A stretch of 64,000 nt of DNA from G963664835 sp965220775 (GTDB lineage: Bacteria > Chloroflexota > UBA6077 > FW602-bin22 > JBCLEL01), in NCBI GenBank assembly GCA_965220775.1, contig OZ244845.1, positions 3,224,001 through 3,288,000 on the forward strand. The letters run 5' to 3'. The translations under genes and the position numbers were made by a program. Below the pieces are notes generated by a model, which saw only the letters and a program-made list of their open reading frames with translations, searched no databases and had not been told where the DNA came from. Positions within the stretch are counted from its first letter, which is position 1. Every line of letters begins with the position of its first letter. Positions 35,285 through 44,633 of this stretch are shown here, piece by piece.

Positions 35285-37144
35285 ATGGCGAACTTTGAAA
35301 CTCGCACCACAACGCCGCACGATTACGACGTAGTTGTGATTGGAGGCGGGCCGGCGGGCTCAACTGTCGCAACGCTGTTGTCAATGTGGGGACGCAGAGT
35401 CTTGCTCTTGGAGAGAGATTTCTTTCCACGTCACCACGTGGGCGAGTCCCTCTTACCAGGTACAGAACACGTATTGAAACGACTTGGAGTGTATGACGAA
35501 GTTAAGCGGGCCGGCTTCACACCGAAATACGGGGCCAGCTATGTTTGGGGCAGATCCCGAAAACCGTGGACGATCTACTTCCCCGAAGTCAGTAGCGAGA
35601 GCCTAGTGGGCGCAAGTCGGCCGGATCATTCTTTCCAGGTAGACAGAGCCAAGTTCGACAAGATTCTCTTGGACCACAGCCGTGACAGCGGCGTTACCGT
35701 TTCCGAGGGATGCCGCGCGACTGGAGTCGTGCGCGACAGCCAGGATACGACACTTGTCAACTACTTAGACCACACACAAACCGCACAGACGGCCAGCTGC
35801 CGGATATGCGTAGACGCGTCAGGCCAAAACTCGATTCTGGGCAAAGATTTGAGGCTCCGCAGAGCTAACCCGTCATTTAGAAATATCGCTGTGTACGGAT
35901 ATTTTCAGGGCGGAAAGACCGTACTGGACGTAGAGCCGGGACTCAACCCCAAGAACGCAGGCAACATCTTGATTGTAGCCAACGAAGCGGGCTGGATTTG
36001 GTACATCCCGCTAGAGGGCAATAGGTTCAGTGTTGGGCAAGTGATGGATGCGGCCTCCGCCGCAGAAATCAATAGGGTCGGTAGCAAAAAGTTTCTCCTC
36101 GACAATATCGACGCTACCCCTGAGACCGCATTTCTTCTGAAAGAAGCGCGTTTGGAGCCCGACTTAATTCGCACTGAAAGCGATTGGTCATACATATGTC
36201 GCAAGTTTCACGGGCCAGGATTTCTACTGGTTGGCGACGCGGCCTGCTTCATCGACCCGGTCCTTTCCTCGGGCGTCTATCTCGCGATGGAAAGTGCACT
36301 GAAAGCAGCATTGGCTATCAACACCTCGCTTGGTAGACCTGAGTTGACGGATCAAGCGATGCAATGGTTCGAGGAAGAATACCGCATCGTGGCATCCAAT
36401 TTTCTCCAGATGGCCGAGCATTGGTACGCCGGTCATCGTAGTCGGAAATCTTGGTTTTCGACAGCGAGAGGGTTGATAGATCCCAATAATAATCTGTCGA
36501 TCCGCCAAGCATTCATTCACTTGGTCGGTGGTCACACGGGACTGTCGGGTCAGCCGGACCTGTTGCCATTTGGGGGTTGGTCCCCACCTGAACTAGAAAC
36601 GATGTACGCGAACCTCGAACGCGTGACTCTTGGGCAATCAAAAGCAAAACGACGAATCTCAAAACCCGATCCTCAGATCGTCGTTAGGAATGTGGCGGAG
36701 AGTATTCCGCACTTCGAATCGGGCGTTCGTTATGGTCCCTACATGGTGGAACGCGGCAATAGCCTGACGCCAATTTTTCAGGTCGCCCACGAGGTGCATG
36801 GAATCGTCGCAAACAGATTCTTCTACCAGCACCCTGGGATTTCGCTAATACTGGACAATATCGATGGCAAGCGCTCGGTCCGAGATATTTTCGATGAGTT
36901 GGGAATTCAGTCAGATGGTAGGGGGCAACCTGACGTCAAGGAGCGCCAGGAGTATGTCACCAGGGTGGTCCAGGACCTATATGCTCGCAAACTATTGGCA
37001 CCCGAACAGAGCCGACCGCAGAAGGCGGCGACAGGACGGACAAGCAGGAACGTGGCCGGTCAGACGCCGCCAAGCAAGACTGGCCGCAACGACCCCTGCC
37101 CTTGCGGAAGCGGAAGGAAGTACAAGCGGTGCCACGGGACGTGA
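35285..37144 (+). CDS. Flavin-dependent halogenase with C-terminal PqqD-like and SEC-C domains
   Basis: From ATG 35285 the protein has 619 residues; a longer frame to 35063 is open but not family-like. FAD site GGGPAG (20-25), HHVGESLLPG, Lys81 in GFTPKYGASYVWG at the place of the catalytic lysine of such halogenases, signature WxWxIP (Trp237-Pro242), and GDAACFIDPVLSSGV. This is the phenol/pyrrole halogenase pattern. Residues about 500-575 (ISLILDNIDGKRSVRDIFDEL ... VVQDLYARKLL) look like a PqqD-type winged helix, known to bind peptides or carrier-bound substrates. The end is a SEC-C zinc motif (RNDPCPCGSGRKYKRCHG). No carrier protein or synthase is adjacent. It would halogenate an electron-rich ring and needs a flavin reductase. 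Confidence 0.82.
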   Translation: MANFETRTTTPHDYDVVVIGGGPAGSTVATLLSMWGRRVLLLERDFFPRHHVGESLLPGTEHVLKRLGVYDEVKRAGFTPKYGASYVWGRSRKPWTIYFPEVSSESLVGASRPDHSFQVDRAKFDKILLDHSRDSGVTVSEGCRATGVVRDSQDTTLVNYLDHTQTAQTASCRICVDASGQNSILGKDLRLRRANPSFRNIAVYGYFQGGKTVLDVEPGLNPKNAGNILIVANEAGWIWYIPLEGNRFSVGQVMDAASAAEINRVGSKKFLLDNIDATPETAFLLKEARLEPDLIRTESDWSYICRKFHGPGFLLVGDAACFIDPVLSSGVYLAMESALKAALAINTSLGRPELTDQAMQWFEEEYRIVASNFLQMAEHWYAGHRSRKSWFSTARGLIDPNNNLSIRQAFIHLVGGHTGLSGQPDLLPFGGWSPPELETMYANLERVTLGQSKAKRRISKPDPQIVVRNVAESIPHFESGVRYGPYMVERGNSLTPIFQVAHEVHGIVANRFFYQHPGISLILDNIDGKRSVRDIFDELGIQSDGRGQPDVKERQEYVTRVVQDLYARKLLAPEQSRPQKAATGRTSRNVAGQTPPSKTGRNDPCPCGSGRKYKRCHGT

Positions 37145-37334
37145 GCAGGATACCAAGGCTAACATTCGAACCCCTCTGAGCAAGGGGCGCGTTCAGAATC
37201 GTGTTTGCGTTTGGAGCGTCGAATCTTGAAGGCTGGACCAGGGGCCTGGGCAGAGCCGCGAGGTGTGATTCTACTTGGAAATTGTATCAGGGACGACAGC
37301 CCCGCCGGTAACAGCTTATTGGGGGACGAGGTTC

Positions 37335-38591
37335 TTATAGAACGTCTCTAGTTAGGGTTGCCAAGAACTCCTCGTTATTGGGCGCTTTGCCTAATCGATT
37401 TAGCAGCAACTCTATTCCATCGTCGTGACCTATTGCCGCAACCATCCGGCGTAGCACCCAAACTTGCTTGAGGGTTTTGTTCTCAAGCAAGAGCTCTTCT
37501 CGCCTAGTGCTTGATCGCGGAATGTCGATTGCAGGGAAGATGCGCTTTTCGGATTGCCTACGATCGAGCACCAACTCCATGTTGCCCGTGCCCTTGAATT
37601 CCTCGTAAATTACCTCATCCTGTCGGCTGCCGGTATCGACCAGACAGTTGGCGATTACTGTAAGGCTGCCGCCTTCCTCGATATTTCGAGCGGCACCGAA
37701 AAATCGCTTTGGCGGGTACAGAGCGGCCGGATCCATACCACCGGAAAGCGTACGTCCGCTAGGAGGGACTATGAGGTTGTAGGCCCGAGCTAACCGAGTG
37801 ATGCTGTCGAGAAGTATAATCACGTCAAGACCACCCTCCACCAACCTCTTCGCTCGCTCCAGCGCCATTTCAGCCACAATCCGGTGGTCCTCTACCGGTT
37901 CGTCGAAGGTGGACGACACCACCTCTCCCCGTACGGAACGCTTCACATCCGTCACTTCTTCGGGACGCTCGCCGATCAGACACATCATGATGTGAACATC
38001 GTCATAGTTGACGGAGATGCCATTTGCAATGTTCTTGAGGACCATCGTCTTACCGGCTTTAGGCGGCGAGACTATCAATCCACGCTGACCACGACCAATT
38101 GGCGAGATCATGTCGATGATTCGCTGGGTCAGATTGTCTTGAGTGGTTTCTAACTTGAACTTCTCTGTAGGGAAGATGGGGGTTAGGGAGTCGAAGTGAG
38201 GTCTGCGCTTGGCTGCTTCAGGATCCATCCCATTGACTGTCTCAACACGCAATAGTCCGTAATACTTCTCGCTTTCTTTGGGGTGACGGACCTGTCCCGT
38301 AACATCATCCCCCGTCCGCAGGCCAAACCTTCGCACTTGGGACTGAGATACATAAATGTCAGATGACTGGGGGAGAAACCCGTTCTTGCGGAGAAAACCG
38401 TAACCATCGTCTACTATTTCGAGCACTCCACCGCCATAGAGGATGCCCTGCTCCTCCGCCTGAGCCTGCAACACGCGGAATATTAACTCCTGTTTTCTGA
38501 GCGTCGAGGAACTCGGGATTCCAATATGATCTGCGAGGTGCTCCAGCTCGGGACGAGTCTTGCCGCCCAGCTCAGTTATGTTTAATACCAT
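37335..38591 (-). CDS. rho: Transcription termination factor Rho
   Basis: A 418-residue protein of the usual length. Order: N-terminal helix domain (MVLNITELGGKTRPELEHLA), the RNA-binding cold-shock-like domain (GYGFLRKNGFLPQSSDIYVS), then the RecA-like ATPase with Walker A PPKAGKT near residue 180, Walker B VIILLDSITRLARAYN, Q-loop GGMDPAALYPPKRFFGAARN and the arginine-finger region. A hexameric RNA helicase that ends transcription. ATG at 38591 with a distant GAGGAG. It is convergent with the halogenase gene and has about 510 bp of leader before the next element. Confidence 0.97.
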   Translation of the reverse strand: MVLNITELGGKTRPELEHLADHIGIPSSSTLRKQELIFRVLQAQAEEQGILYGGGVLEIVDDGYGFLRKNGFLPQSSDIYVSQSQVRRFGLRTGDDVTGQVRHPKESEKYYGLLRVETVNGMDPEAAKRRPHFDSLTPIFPTEKFKLETTQDNLTQRIIDMISPIGRGQRGLIVSPPKAGKTMVLKNIANGISVNYDDVHIMMCLIGERPEEVTDVKRSVRGEVVSSTFDEPVEDHRIVAEMALERAKRLVEGGLDVIILLDSITRLARAYNLIVPPSGRTLSGGMDPAALYPPKRFFGAARNIEEGGSLTVIANCLVDTGSRQDEVIYEEFKGTGNMELVLDRRQSEKRIFPAIDIPRSSTRREELLLENKTLKQVWVLRRMVAAIGHDDGIELLLNRLGKAPNNEEFLATLTRDVL

Positions 38592-39104
38592 TTTTAGTTA
38601 CTATCACTCCTCTTGGGCGCATTGGAAGCTGCAAAGAAGTCGAGTTTATTTCTCACTGTAAAGCCAATGTTGTAGAAGGCGCTGCAACGCAGGCCACATT
38701 GCCGGAAACTAATGTGCCCATCCGTAAAATTGGAATAAGCTCTGTTGACCATTTTCCTGCGTCAGGCGGAACCGTGTATATATTCCGACGAGAAAGCCGC
38801 TCGTCCCTAAGTAGACCCACTCTAGCCGCATGAAGAATCTATAACTTGACACCGACTCAATAAGCAATCGGCACATAATTTGACATAAAGTCGCAGGCGC
38901 ATCTCAATTCCGAAGGTGATCATCGCCACAACGCTCTTTTTTTGACGGCATCGCAGCCAGCGAACATCTCCAAGAGAGTAATGTAGCGACTAAGACTTAG
39001 AATCGTGAGGAGACAACAAAAAAAGAAATGGAAAAATACGAACAGAACCCTTAAGCCCAACTATCGTACCAAGGGCGGTGAGATTTGTCAACACCGTGTA
39101 TAGG
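38592..39104. other. Non-coding region upstream of rho
   Basis: About 510 bp, AT-richer than surroundings, with no gene seen. On the minus strand TTGCTT and TATAGA spaced 18 bp near 38835-38870 could be a promoter leaving a long leader; rho leaders are often long for autoregulation, but this is only inferred. It ends at the TAGG target site of the IS1380-type element. Confidence 0.35.
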
Positions 39105-41017
39105 CCCAAATCCACCGCCTAACTTATGATTGAGGCTTTCGTGGGCATGCAGCGAGTGTACAGGACCGTGTCGGAGCCGTCGGGGTAATTGGTAGGCCAC
39201 TGCTTGGCGGTCTTGTAGGCGTTGGCGGCGTTGTCAAGCCGATTCGGGCTGTTCTCGGGCTGAGGTCGAAGACTCCGCAAGGTCGGAGATGCGCCAAGGC
39301 GTGCGAGATGGCATGGCTAGGACTGGGCGACTTGGCTGAGTCGCCTTCGAGTGATGATTAGTTGTAGTAAACGTCAGGCTACGGTCGGGGTGGTGAGTGT
39401 GCCAGTGCCAGAATTCTACGGCGTGATCTGATCAAAAGGTAGTATGAGGGATGACCACGCCCTAGGCGGATGATCAGAGTCCGGGCATGGCGCACCACCC
39501 GTCCGGCGAGGGTGATGATCCCAAAGCGCACAGCCTTCAGGCGTTTGCTCACCCACTCACCGCCCAAAGCCAACTGCTTCAGCGCCGAGTTGAGGTTGAA
39601 CGCCAACACCGCAATGGCCCACCAGGCAGCGTTGACTCCGAACTGCCCTGACGGCAGCCTGCCGCCAGCAAGGTCCTCTTTGAGCACCCCATGCACCTCC
39701 TCCCCCTTCCCGCATCTCTGACGATACCACCGAATCAACTCGTCTCCTGGTATACCAAGATTGGTTACCACTCCTGTGACCTTGTACCATCCTCTATCCG
39801 GCATCTCCATGACGGGGATCGACAACTCCAACTGGGACTCCATTCCCGGCAGAGGCGGCTTGTGCAGTCGCTCCCTTATCGCTATGAAACGGTACTCGGG
39901 ACTGTTCTTGGAGTGTCCTATCCAGTTGGGCACGAAGCACACCTCGGCCCACTGTTGCCCTGTCATCGCCTCGCAGGAGCCCACACTCCGTCTCAACTCA
40001 TACCATTCCTCCTCCGCCACTTCACCGATCGCCCGCTTGAACTCCTCTGTAACGTCCACCCCCACGGCAAACTCGATCACCCCGAAGCGTTCGTCTCTGC
40101 CCTCCGCGCAATACTTCAGAAGCTCCCTCTGATACCCGGCCGTGTCTGACCTCAACATCACCTCTTCTACTCCGGAAGGTATGTACCTCAACGACTCCCT
40201 CAGCACCCGAAGCTGCTGATAGCCCGCCGGTACATTGCCATCTCTAAACTCCGAGTGCACGATCTGATCGGCTTCGGCCCAGTAGGTGCTCAGCGGCTGA
40301 TACGCCTTGTGCTTCTTGTAGCTGTAGAGCGCCTCCTGCTTGTGCGTCTCAACCAGCGTAGCGTCCATGTCCAGCGTTGCACCGGTATGCCGAGTATGGC
40401 TTTGCACGAAGCCCACCATCTCTGCGTTGACCCTCTTCAGACCATCCAAAGCTTCTGTCCCAGAGGGTATGAACGCCCTGTGCGGCTCACGCTTAGTCTC
40501 CTCCTCTTCGTCGTGGAACTTAGACAGATATCGGAACACCGCTGAGGACGACGGCACACTCCGCCGACGCTCCTTGCGCCACCTTCGTGGTAAAGCCCGA
40601 CGCTCCCTCTGGCGCATCCCCTGTGTCTCTGCTCTGCTCAACACCCGACCCAGACCCTCGTCTTTCTCCAGTACACGGAGGTCCTCCACCGACTCTCCAC
40701 CTGCCAGGTTCAGTAGTATTAACGAGGTGACCATCTGGCTGTCCGTCCAGCCCTGACCACCTTCCCGAAGCCCCACGTGACGTCCCACTGACCCTCTCAG
40801 ATCCGCGACCTGAAAGAGGTCCAGGTAGGTTGCCAGACCCGCGAGAGCCGTCATACCGGTCGAATTCTTCTCCTCGGCGTACTGGAACGGCAAAGCTCCT
40901 TGCTGCATAATAGGTGCACCTCGTTGGTGATGGATTATTGCTTTCACAAATCATCATAGCCCGCTTTTACAGCGGGCTCCAACGAGGTCTTACATTTCTT
41001 TAGGTGGTGGATTTGGG
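39105..41017. mobile_element. Complete IS1380-family insertion sequence with TAGG target duplication
   Basis: The ends are inverted repeats matching at 17 of 18 positions: CCCAAATCCACCGCCTAA at 39105-39122 and TTAGGTGGTGGATTTGGG at 41000-41017. Both are flanked by TAGG (39101-39104 and 41018-41021), a 4-bp target duplication as expected for IS1380. The 1,913-bp element holds one intact transposase gene and about 250 bp of non-coding DNA at the transposase 3' side. Intact ends suggest recent movement. Confidence 0.88.
39379..40908 (-). CDS. IS1380-family transposase
   Basis: 509 residues from the ATG at 40908 (MQQGALPFQYAEEKNSTG), which has GAGGTG about nine bases upstream; a GTG 39 bp earlier gives a longer reading. 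Recognised by the DDE transposase layout of this family: GATLDMDATLVETHKQEALYSYK with the first Asp, VMLRSDTAGYQRELL with the second, a beta-strand insertion, and WYRQRCGKGEEVHGVLKEDL with the catalytic Glu region. Full length, no lesion. Confidence 0.88.
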   Translation of the reverse strand: MQQGALPFQYAEEKNSTGMTALAGLATYLDLFQVADLRGSVGRHVGLREGGQGWTDSQMVTSLILLNLAGGESVEDLRVLEKDEGLGRVLSRAETQGMRQRERRALPRRWRKERRRSVPSSSAVFRYLSKFHDEEEETKREPHRAFIPSGTEALDGLKRVNAEMVGFVQSHTRHTGATLDMDATLVETHKQEALYSYKKHKAYQPLSTYWAEADQIVHSEFRDGNVPAGYQQLRVLRESLRYIPSGVEEVMLRSDTAGYQRELLKYCAEGRDERFGVIEFAVGVDVTEEFKRAIGEVAEEEWYELRRSVGSCEAMTGQQWAEVCFVPNWIGHSKNSPEYRFIAIRERLHKPPLPGMESQLELSIPVMEMPDRGWYKVTGVVTNLGIPGDELIRWYRQRCGKGEEVHGVLKEDLAGGRLPSGQFGVNAAWWAIAVLAFNLNSALKQLALGGEWVSKRLKAVRFGIITLAGRVVRHARTLIIRLGRGHPSYYLLIRSRRRILALAHSPPRP

Positions 41018-41020
41018 TAG

Positions 41021-42210
41021 GTTCAGTACATGCCGGACACATGCCTCCTTTCTTCGATCCCCTGCTGGTAGCCGAGGATATTTCTGATTTATGATCTGAC
41101 TTGCCTAAGGGAGTGAGGGAACAGTTGGGATCGACTTGACTGTTCCCTTTACTTCATTTGCAGGATGTTCAGCCCTCCAGTTACTGATGAACTGAGCAGG
41201 TGTGAGGTAGCCTTGGGCTTGGTGTGGTCTGACCTCGTTATAGACTCTCTCCCAATTTCTTAGTTGAGGTGTCAACTCACTTACAGTCCAGGCTACCTCT
41301 TCTACCTGATAGAACTCTTCGGTGTGGGTACGGTTAGCTCTCTCTACGTGGCCGTTCAGCTTGGGGCTTCTGGGTGGCAAGACGAAGAGCTTGATGCCCT
41401 TCTGGGCACAGGCCTCTTCGAACTCAGCGTAGAACTCGCTACCTCCATCAACCTGCAGAGCACGAACTGGGATGGGCATTCTCTGCAACATGGTCTCTAG
41501 AAACTGTGATGCCAATGAGGCAGTAGCCCGACGATGCACCTCCAACACATCGAAGCGAGACACCACGTCGGAAGCGGTGAACTGCTTGAGAACCACCCCC
41601 GGTACCGGACGAATATCAAGCGTGTCTACTTGGACCAGATCGCCTGGTTGTTGGGCCACATAGTCCTTAGGTTTCCTGATTGCATATGGGCGTGACGATC
41701 GGCTTCTATTGGCCGCCCTACGTCTACTCTGCGGCTCAATGAGCACCCCTCGGCGTCGTAAGTAACTCAAGATTCGTCCCACTGTCGATACCGAGGTGGC
41801 AAGCTCACTTGGTAGTAGTCGTGTTAGCTTCTCCTTTCCCCACCTCGGATAGTGTTCACGCAGCCTATTCACAGCTTTGATCTGCTCCACTGTCCAACTA
41901 CGTTGTCTCAATTTGTGAGGCCGGCGAACACGATTCTCCAATCCGGCCGGCCCTTTCTCGCGATAGCGTCTCCACCATCGATAGAATGTATCAGGGCGTA
42001 TCCCAAAATGCCGGCAGGTCTTGCGTGCATTGCATCCATGCCTCTGGTACAACTCGATCCAGCGTAGACTGAGCTTAGCCTCAAAGGAGAGCTCTAGCGA
42101 GAGCCGGGCTAAGCGAGCAGCCCCCGGTAGAATAGCTCCATAAACAGACATTGAGTGGCCATCATAACGTCCCTTCATTGTTGCGTGTGGTGTACGACAT
42201 GTATCTGAAC
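41021..42210. mobile_element. IS481-family-like insertion sequence
   Basis: The two ends carry similar sequence in inverted orientation: GTTCAGTACATGCCGGACAC at 41021-41040 and, read from the right end inward, GTTCAGATACATGTCGTACAC (42210 to 42190). The element, about 1.19 kb, encloses one transposase. True boundaries could lie a few bases inside. Its left end touches the TAGG target duplication of the IS1380-type element, so the latter inserted at the edge of this one. Confidence 0.6.
41105..42178 (-). CDS. IS481-family transposase (DDE integrase core)
   Basis: A 357-residue protein with an N-terminal helix-turn-helix (RKTCRHFGIRPDTFYRWWRR) followed by an rve-type core: Asp in GDLVQVDTLDI, Asp in RALQVDGGSEFYAEF and Glu in PKLNGHVERANRTHTEEFY, plus RPHQAQGYLTPAQF near the C-terminus. 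ATG at 42178; an internal ATG at 42151 is an alternative and neither has a good ribosome site. Intact and probably active. Confidence 0.87.
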   Translation of the reverse strand: MKGRYDGHSMSVYGAILPGAARLARLSLELSFEAKLSLRWIELYQRHGCNARKTCRHFGIRPDTFYRWWRRYREKGPAGLENRVRRPHKLRQRSWTVEQIKAVNRLREHYPRWGKEKLTRLLPSELATSVSTVGRILSYLRRRGVLIEPQSRRRAANRSRSSRPYAIRKPKDYVAQQPGDLVQVDTLDIRPVPGVVLKQFTASDVVSRFDVLEVHRRATASLASQFLETMLQRMPIPVRALQVDGGSEFYAEFEEACAQKGIKLFVLPPRSPKLNGHVERANRTHTEEFYQVEEVAWTVSELTPQLRNWERVYNEVRPHQAQGYLTPAQFISNWRAEHPANEVKGTVKSIPTVPSLP

Positions 42211-42253
42211 TTCTTCAACCGGGTACGAGTGCCGGCGTTCAACTACGATCCTT

Positions 42254-42766
42254 GTAACCGTTCAGATTTGGGCGTATGTCTCTCCCCCATACCCGTGAAC
42301 TGGAAAGGCCGAGTCGCCATTCGGGTCCTCAGTCGGCGGTCAAGGGGTGATTTCCAACCTATCGATGCCAAGTCCACGAACTGATCGACCTCATCCCCTC
42401 GCCTTGCGTAGTCTTCGACCTGGCCCCCTTCTCCTGGCCAGAGTTCGTCTCATAATTCTGTGTGAGGTACGAAATACGGCGGGACCTTCTCATCATGACC
42501 CAGTTAACGGTTCATTATTGATGAAATCGACCAAATACGAAGGTCGGAATTGCGCTTATCGCTGCCCTTTGGACTTGTGAGACAGCCTCTGGCCAGGAGA
42601 AGGGGGATCTTTGTTCTGGGGGACACCCCCACATCCCCCGTCAAGGGCTTCGCCCTTGCAACCCTTTCCTGGCTTTCCCCGATCAGACATCCTCGCCTGA
42701 GGTAGACCTCCATTGGTGCGATATTACGCCCTTACGGAGCAGGTACCCCTAAATCTGAACACTTAC
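42254..42766. repeat. MITE-like element, copy A
   Basis: 513 bp, starting GTAACCGTTCAGATTTGG and ending with the inverted counterpart (read inward GTAAGTGTTCAGATTTAG). It is flanked by CGATCCTT (42246-42253) and CAATCCTT (42767-42774), a 7/8 target duplication. It encodes no credible protein; the same open frame recurs in other copies only because the DNA is conserved. It shares long near-identical stretches with copies B and C. Confidence 0.85.
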
Positions 42767-42805
42767 CAATCCTTCCGCCGCAACAGACCTCAAGCCGGCC
42801 GACTG

Positions 42806-42858
42806 TATAATGTGAACAATACGCCCAATCTCCACCAGGCCGCACGGCTCCGTGCGGC
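42806..42858 (+). promoter_or_regulatory. -10 box and leader hairpin before the GldFG-type ABC operon
   Basis: A consensus TATAAT at 42806-42811 (no good -35) is followed by a perfect nine-base-pair hairpin, GCCGCACGG/CCGTGCGGC at 42839-42858, about 100 bp before the ATPase start. The hairpin could be a leader structure or an operator. Low certainty. Confidence 0.4.
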
Positions 42859-42957
42859 GTCAACAGCTGCGGTCTCATTCCCAAAGGCGTAGGAATTTTG
42901 ACCGACTCGTCCTTGGGTTGTTGCGGGCAGAATCGCTCCCCGGAGTAACTAAGTCGA

Positions 42958-43905
42958 TTGATCAAGATTGAGCATCTCTCTAAGAGATACGGACCACATC
43001 TCGCCCTTGACGACGTCAGCTTCACCGTCGCCGAAGGCGAAATACTGGGGTTCCTGGGCCCGAATGCTGCCGGCAAGACCACCACCATGCGAATACTGGC
43101 CGGCTATTTTGCACCATCATCCGGACGTGCATACATAGCCGGTTACGATGTTGTGCGAGAGTCGCTGTCTGCACGCCGGCGGATTGGCTATCTTCCGGAG
43201 AATATTGCGCTCTACCCAGAGATGTCAGTCGGTGAGCACCTTTCCTATTTGGCAACTATCCGAGGCGTCCGGCCAGACCAACGCGAGAATCGGACGCGAT
43301 TCGCGCTCGAAAGATGCAATCTAGTGGACGTGACGCAGCGTCTTGTCGGCGAACTATCCCGTGGCTACCGGCAGCGCCTTGGCATCGCCCAAGCTATAGT
43401 CCACGATCCTCCGGTGCTGATCCTGGACGAACCAACCGTGGGACTTGACCCGCGTCAGATTGTAGAGACCAGGAGACTGATAAGAGAGCTCGGCGAGCAT
43501 CACACGGTGCTGCTCAGTAGTCATATCTTGCCGGAAGTAAGCATGACCTGTAGCCGCGTCCTTATTATCGATCGAGGTCGGGTTGTGGCAGAGGATACTC
43601 CAGCCAAGCTAACCGAACGATCAGCGGGAACCGGACGCATTATTCTGAAAGTACGGGGGCCTGTTGATCCTATAGAAAACACTATTCGCGATATGCCGGA
43701 TGCGCTGGCAGTACACTCGACTTTGGAAGATGGCTTGTTAAGGATTGAGGTTCAAACAAGGGCCGGCAGCGATCCGCGAGAGCAGATGGCTCGGCGAATC
43801 GTAAACGGAGGCTGGGGACTTTTGGAAATGCGACAAGACGCCGCCAGCCTCGAAGACATCTTCGTTCAACTCACGACCACCGAAAAGGAGATTCGAGACG
43901 ATTGA
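42958..43905 (+). CDS. ABC transporter ATPase, GldA/NatA type
   Basis: A 315-residue ATPase: Walker A GPNAAGKTTT (Ala in place of the usual Gly), signature region LSRGYRQRLGIAQA, Walker B with Glu in VLILDEPTVGLDP, and LLSSHILPE. The C-terminal 90 residues resemble the DUF4162-like end of ABC-2 ATPases. TTG start at 42958 with GGAG about 13 bases upstream. Its stop overlaps the permease start (ATTGAGG), and a GldG-like and a DUF4340 gene follow, making the GldAFG-type operon common in non-gliding bacteria. Confidence 0.88.
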   Translation: MIKIEHLSKRYGPHLALDDVSFTVAEGEILGFLGPNAAGKTTTMRILAGYFAPSSGRAYIAGYDVVRESLSARRRIGYLPENIALYPEMSVGEHLSYLATIRGVRPDQRENRTRFALERCNLVDVTQRLVGELSRGYRQRLGIAQAIVHDPPVLILDEPTVGLDPRQIVETRRLIRELGEHHTVLLSSHILPEVSMTCSRVLIIDRGRVVAEDTPAKLTERSAGTGRIILKVRGPVDPIENTIRDMPDALAVHSTLEDGLLRIEVQTRAGSDPREQMARRIVNGGWGLLEMRQDAASLEDIFVQLTTTEKEIRDD

Positions 43906-44633
43906 GGCAATTCTTCGCCAATGTGTTCGCCATTGCCGGTCGTGAGCTAGGCTCCTACTTCAAGTCGTTCGTCAACTATTTAGTTTTGGCTCTCTTCTTA
44001 GTGGTGATCGGCACAGTGTTCGCGCTGCTGGTGGTGAACACCCGTACTACTGATCTGCGACAGCTTGTTTTTGACCCTATGTACCTCTTTCTGCTGCTAA
44101 TGACACCATTGATGACGATGAGGTTGATTGCCGAGGAGCGACGCACTAACACGATCGAACTGATTCTGACTTCGCCGGTTCGTGACTGGGAGATCGTCTT
44201 GGGCAAATTCTTGGGAGGATTGGGATTCTTGGGCGCCGGAATCATCGGAACGCTATTCTACCCGGCGCTGCTGTTGATGTTCGCCACTCCTGACCTTGGC
44301 GTTCTGCTGAGCGGCTACGTAGGAGTGCTGTTGTTTGCTGGCGCTACAGTGGGCATTGGCCTGATGACGTCGACCTTGACTTCGAACCAAATCGTTGCCG
44401 CAGCCTCCACGTTCGCGTTGCTGATCTTTCTCGGGTTCGGAATCATTGAGGCCATAGGTCGGATTTTCGGCTCGGACGTTGCGGGTGGGCTGCAATACGC
44501 AGCATTATTTACCCACTACGGAGACTTTGGCAAGGGACTACTTGACACCTCCCACATCGTTTATTTCCTATCGCTGATCGCTGTGACGCTCTTCATCGCT
44601 ACCAGAGCACTCGAGACAAGGCGATGGCGATGA
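43902..44633 (+). CDS. ABC-2 permease, GldF-like
   Basis: A 243-residue six-helix permease. ELGSYFKSFVNYLVLALFLV begins the first helix and EERRTNTIELILTSPVRDWEIVLGKFLGG is the conserved ABC-2 cytoplasmic segment. TTG start overlapping the ATPase stop; its end overlaps the GldG-like start by 10 bp. Together they should form the membrane channel for an unknown substrate. Confidence 0.87.
   Translation: MRQFFANVFAIAGRELGSYFKSFVNYLVLALFLVVIGTVFALLVVNTRTTDLRQLVFDPMYLFLLLMTPLMTMRLIAEERRTNTIELILTSPVRDWEIVLGKFLGGLGFLGAGIIGTLFYPALLLMFATPDLGVLLSGYVGVLLFAGATVGIGLMTSTLTSNQIVAAASTFALLIFLGFGIIEAIGRIFGSDVAGGLQYAALFTHYGDFGKGLLDTSHIVYFLSLIAVTLFIATRALETRRWR

Noticed and set aside
42347..42580. 77-codon open frame recurring in MITE copies A, B and C
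   Set aside because: The frame is conserved only because the repeat DNA is nearly identical; it has no ribosome site or family resemblance and is absent from copy D.
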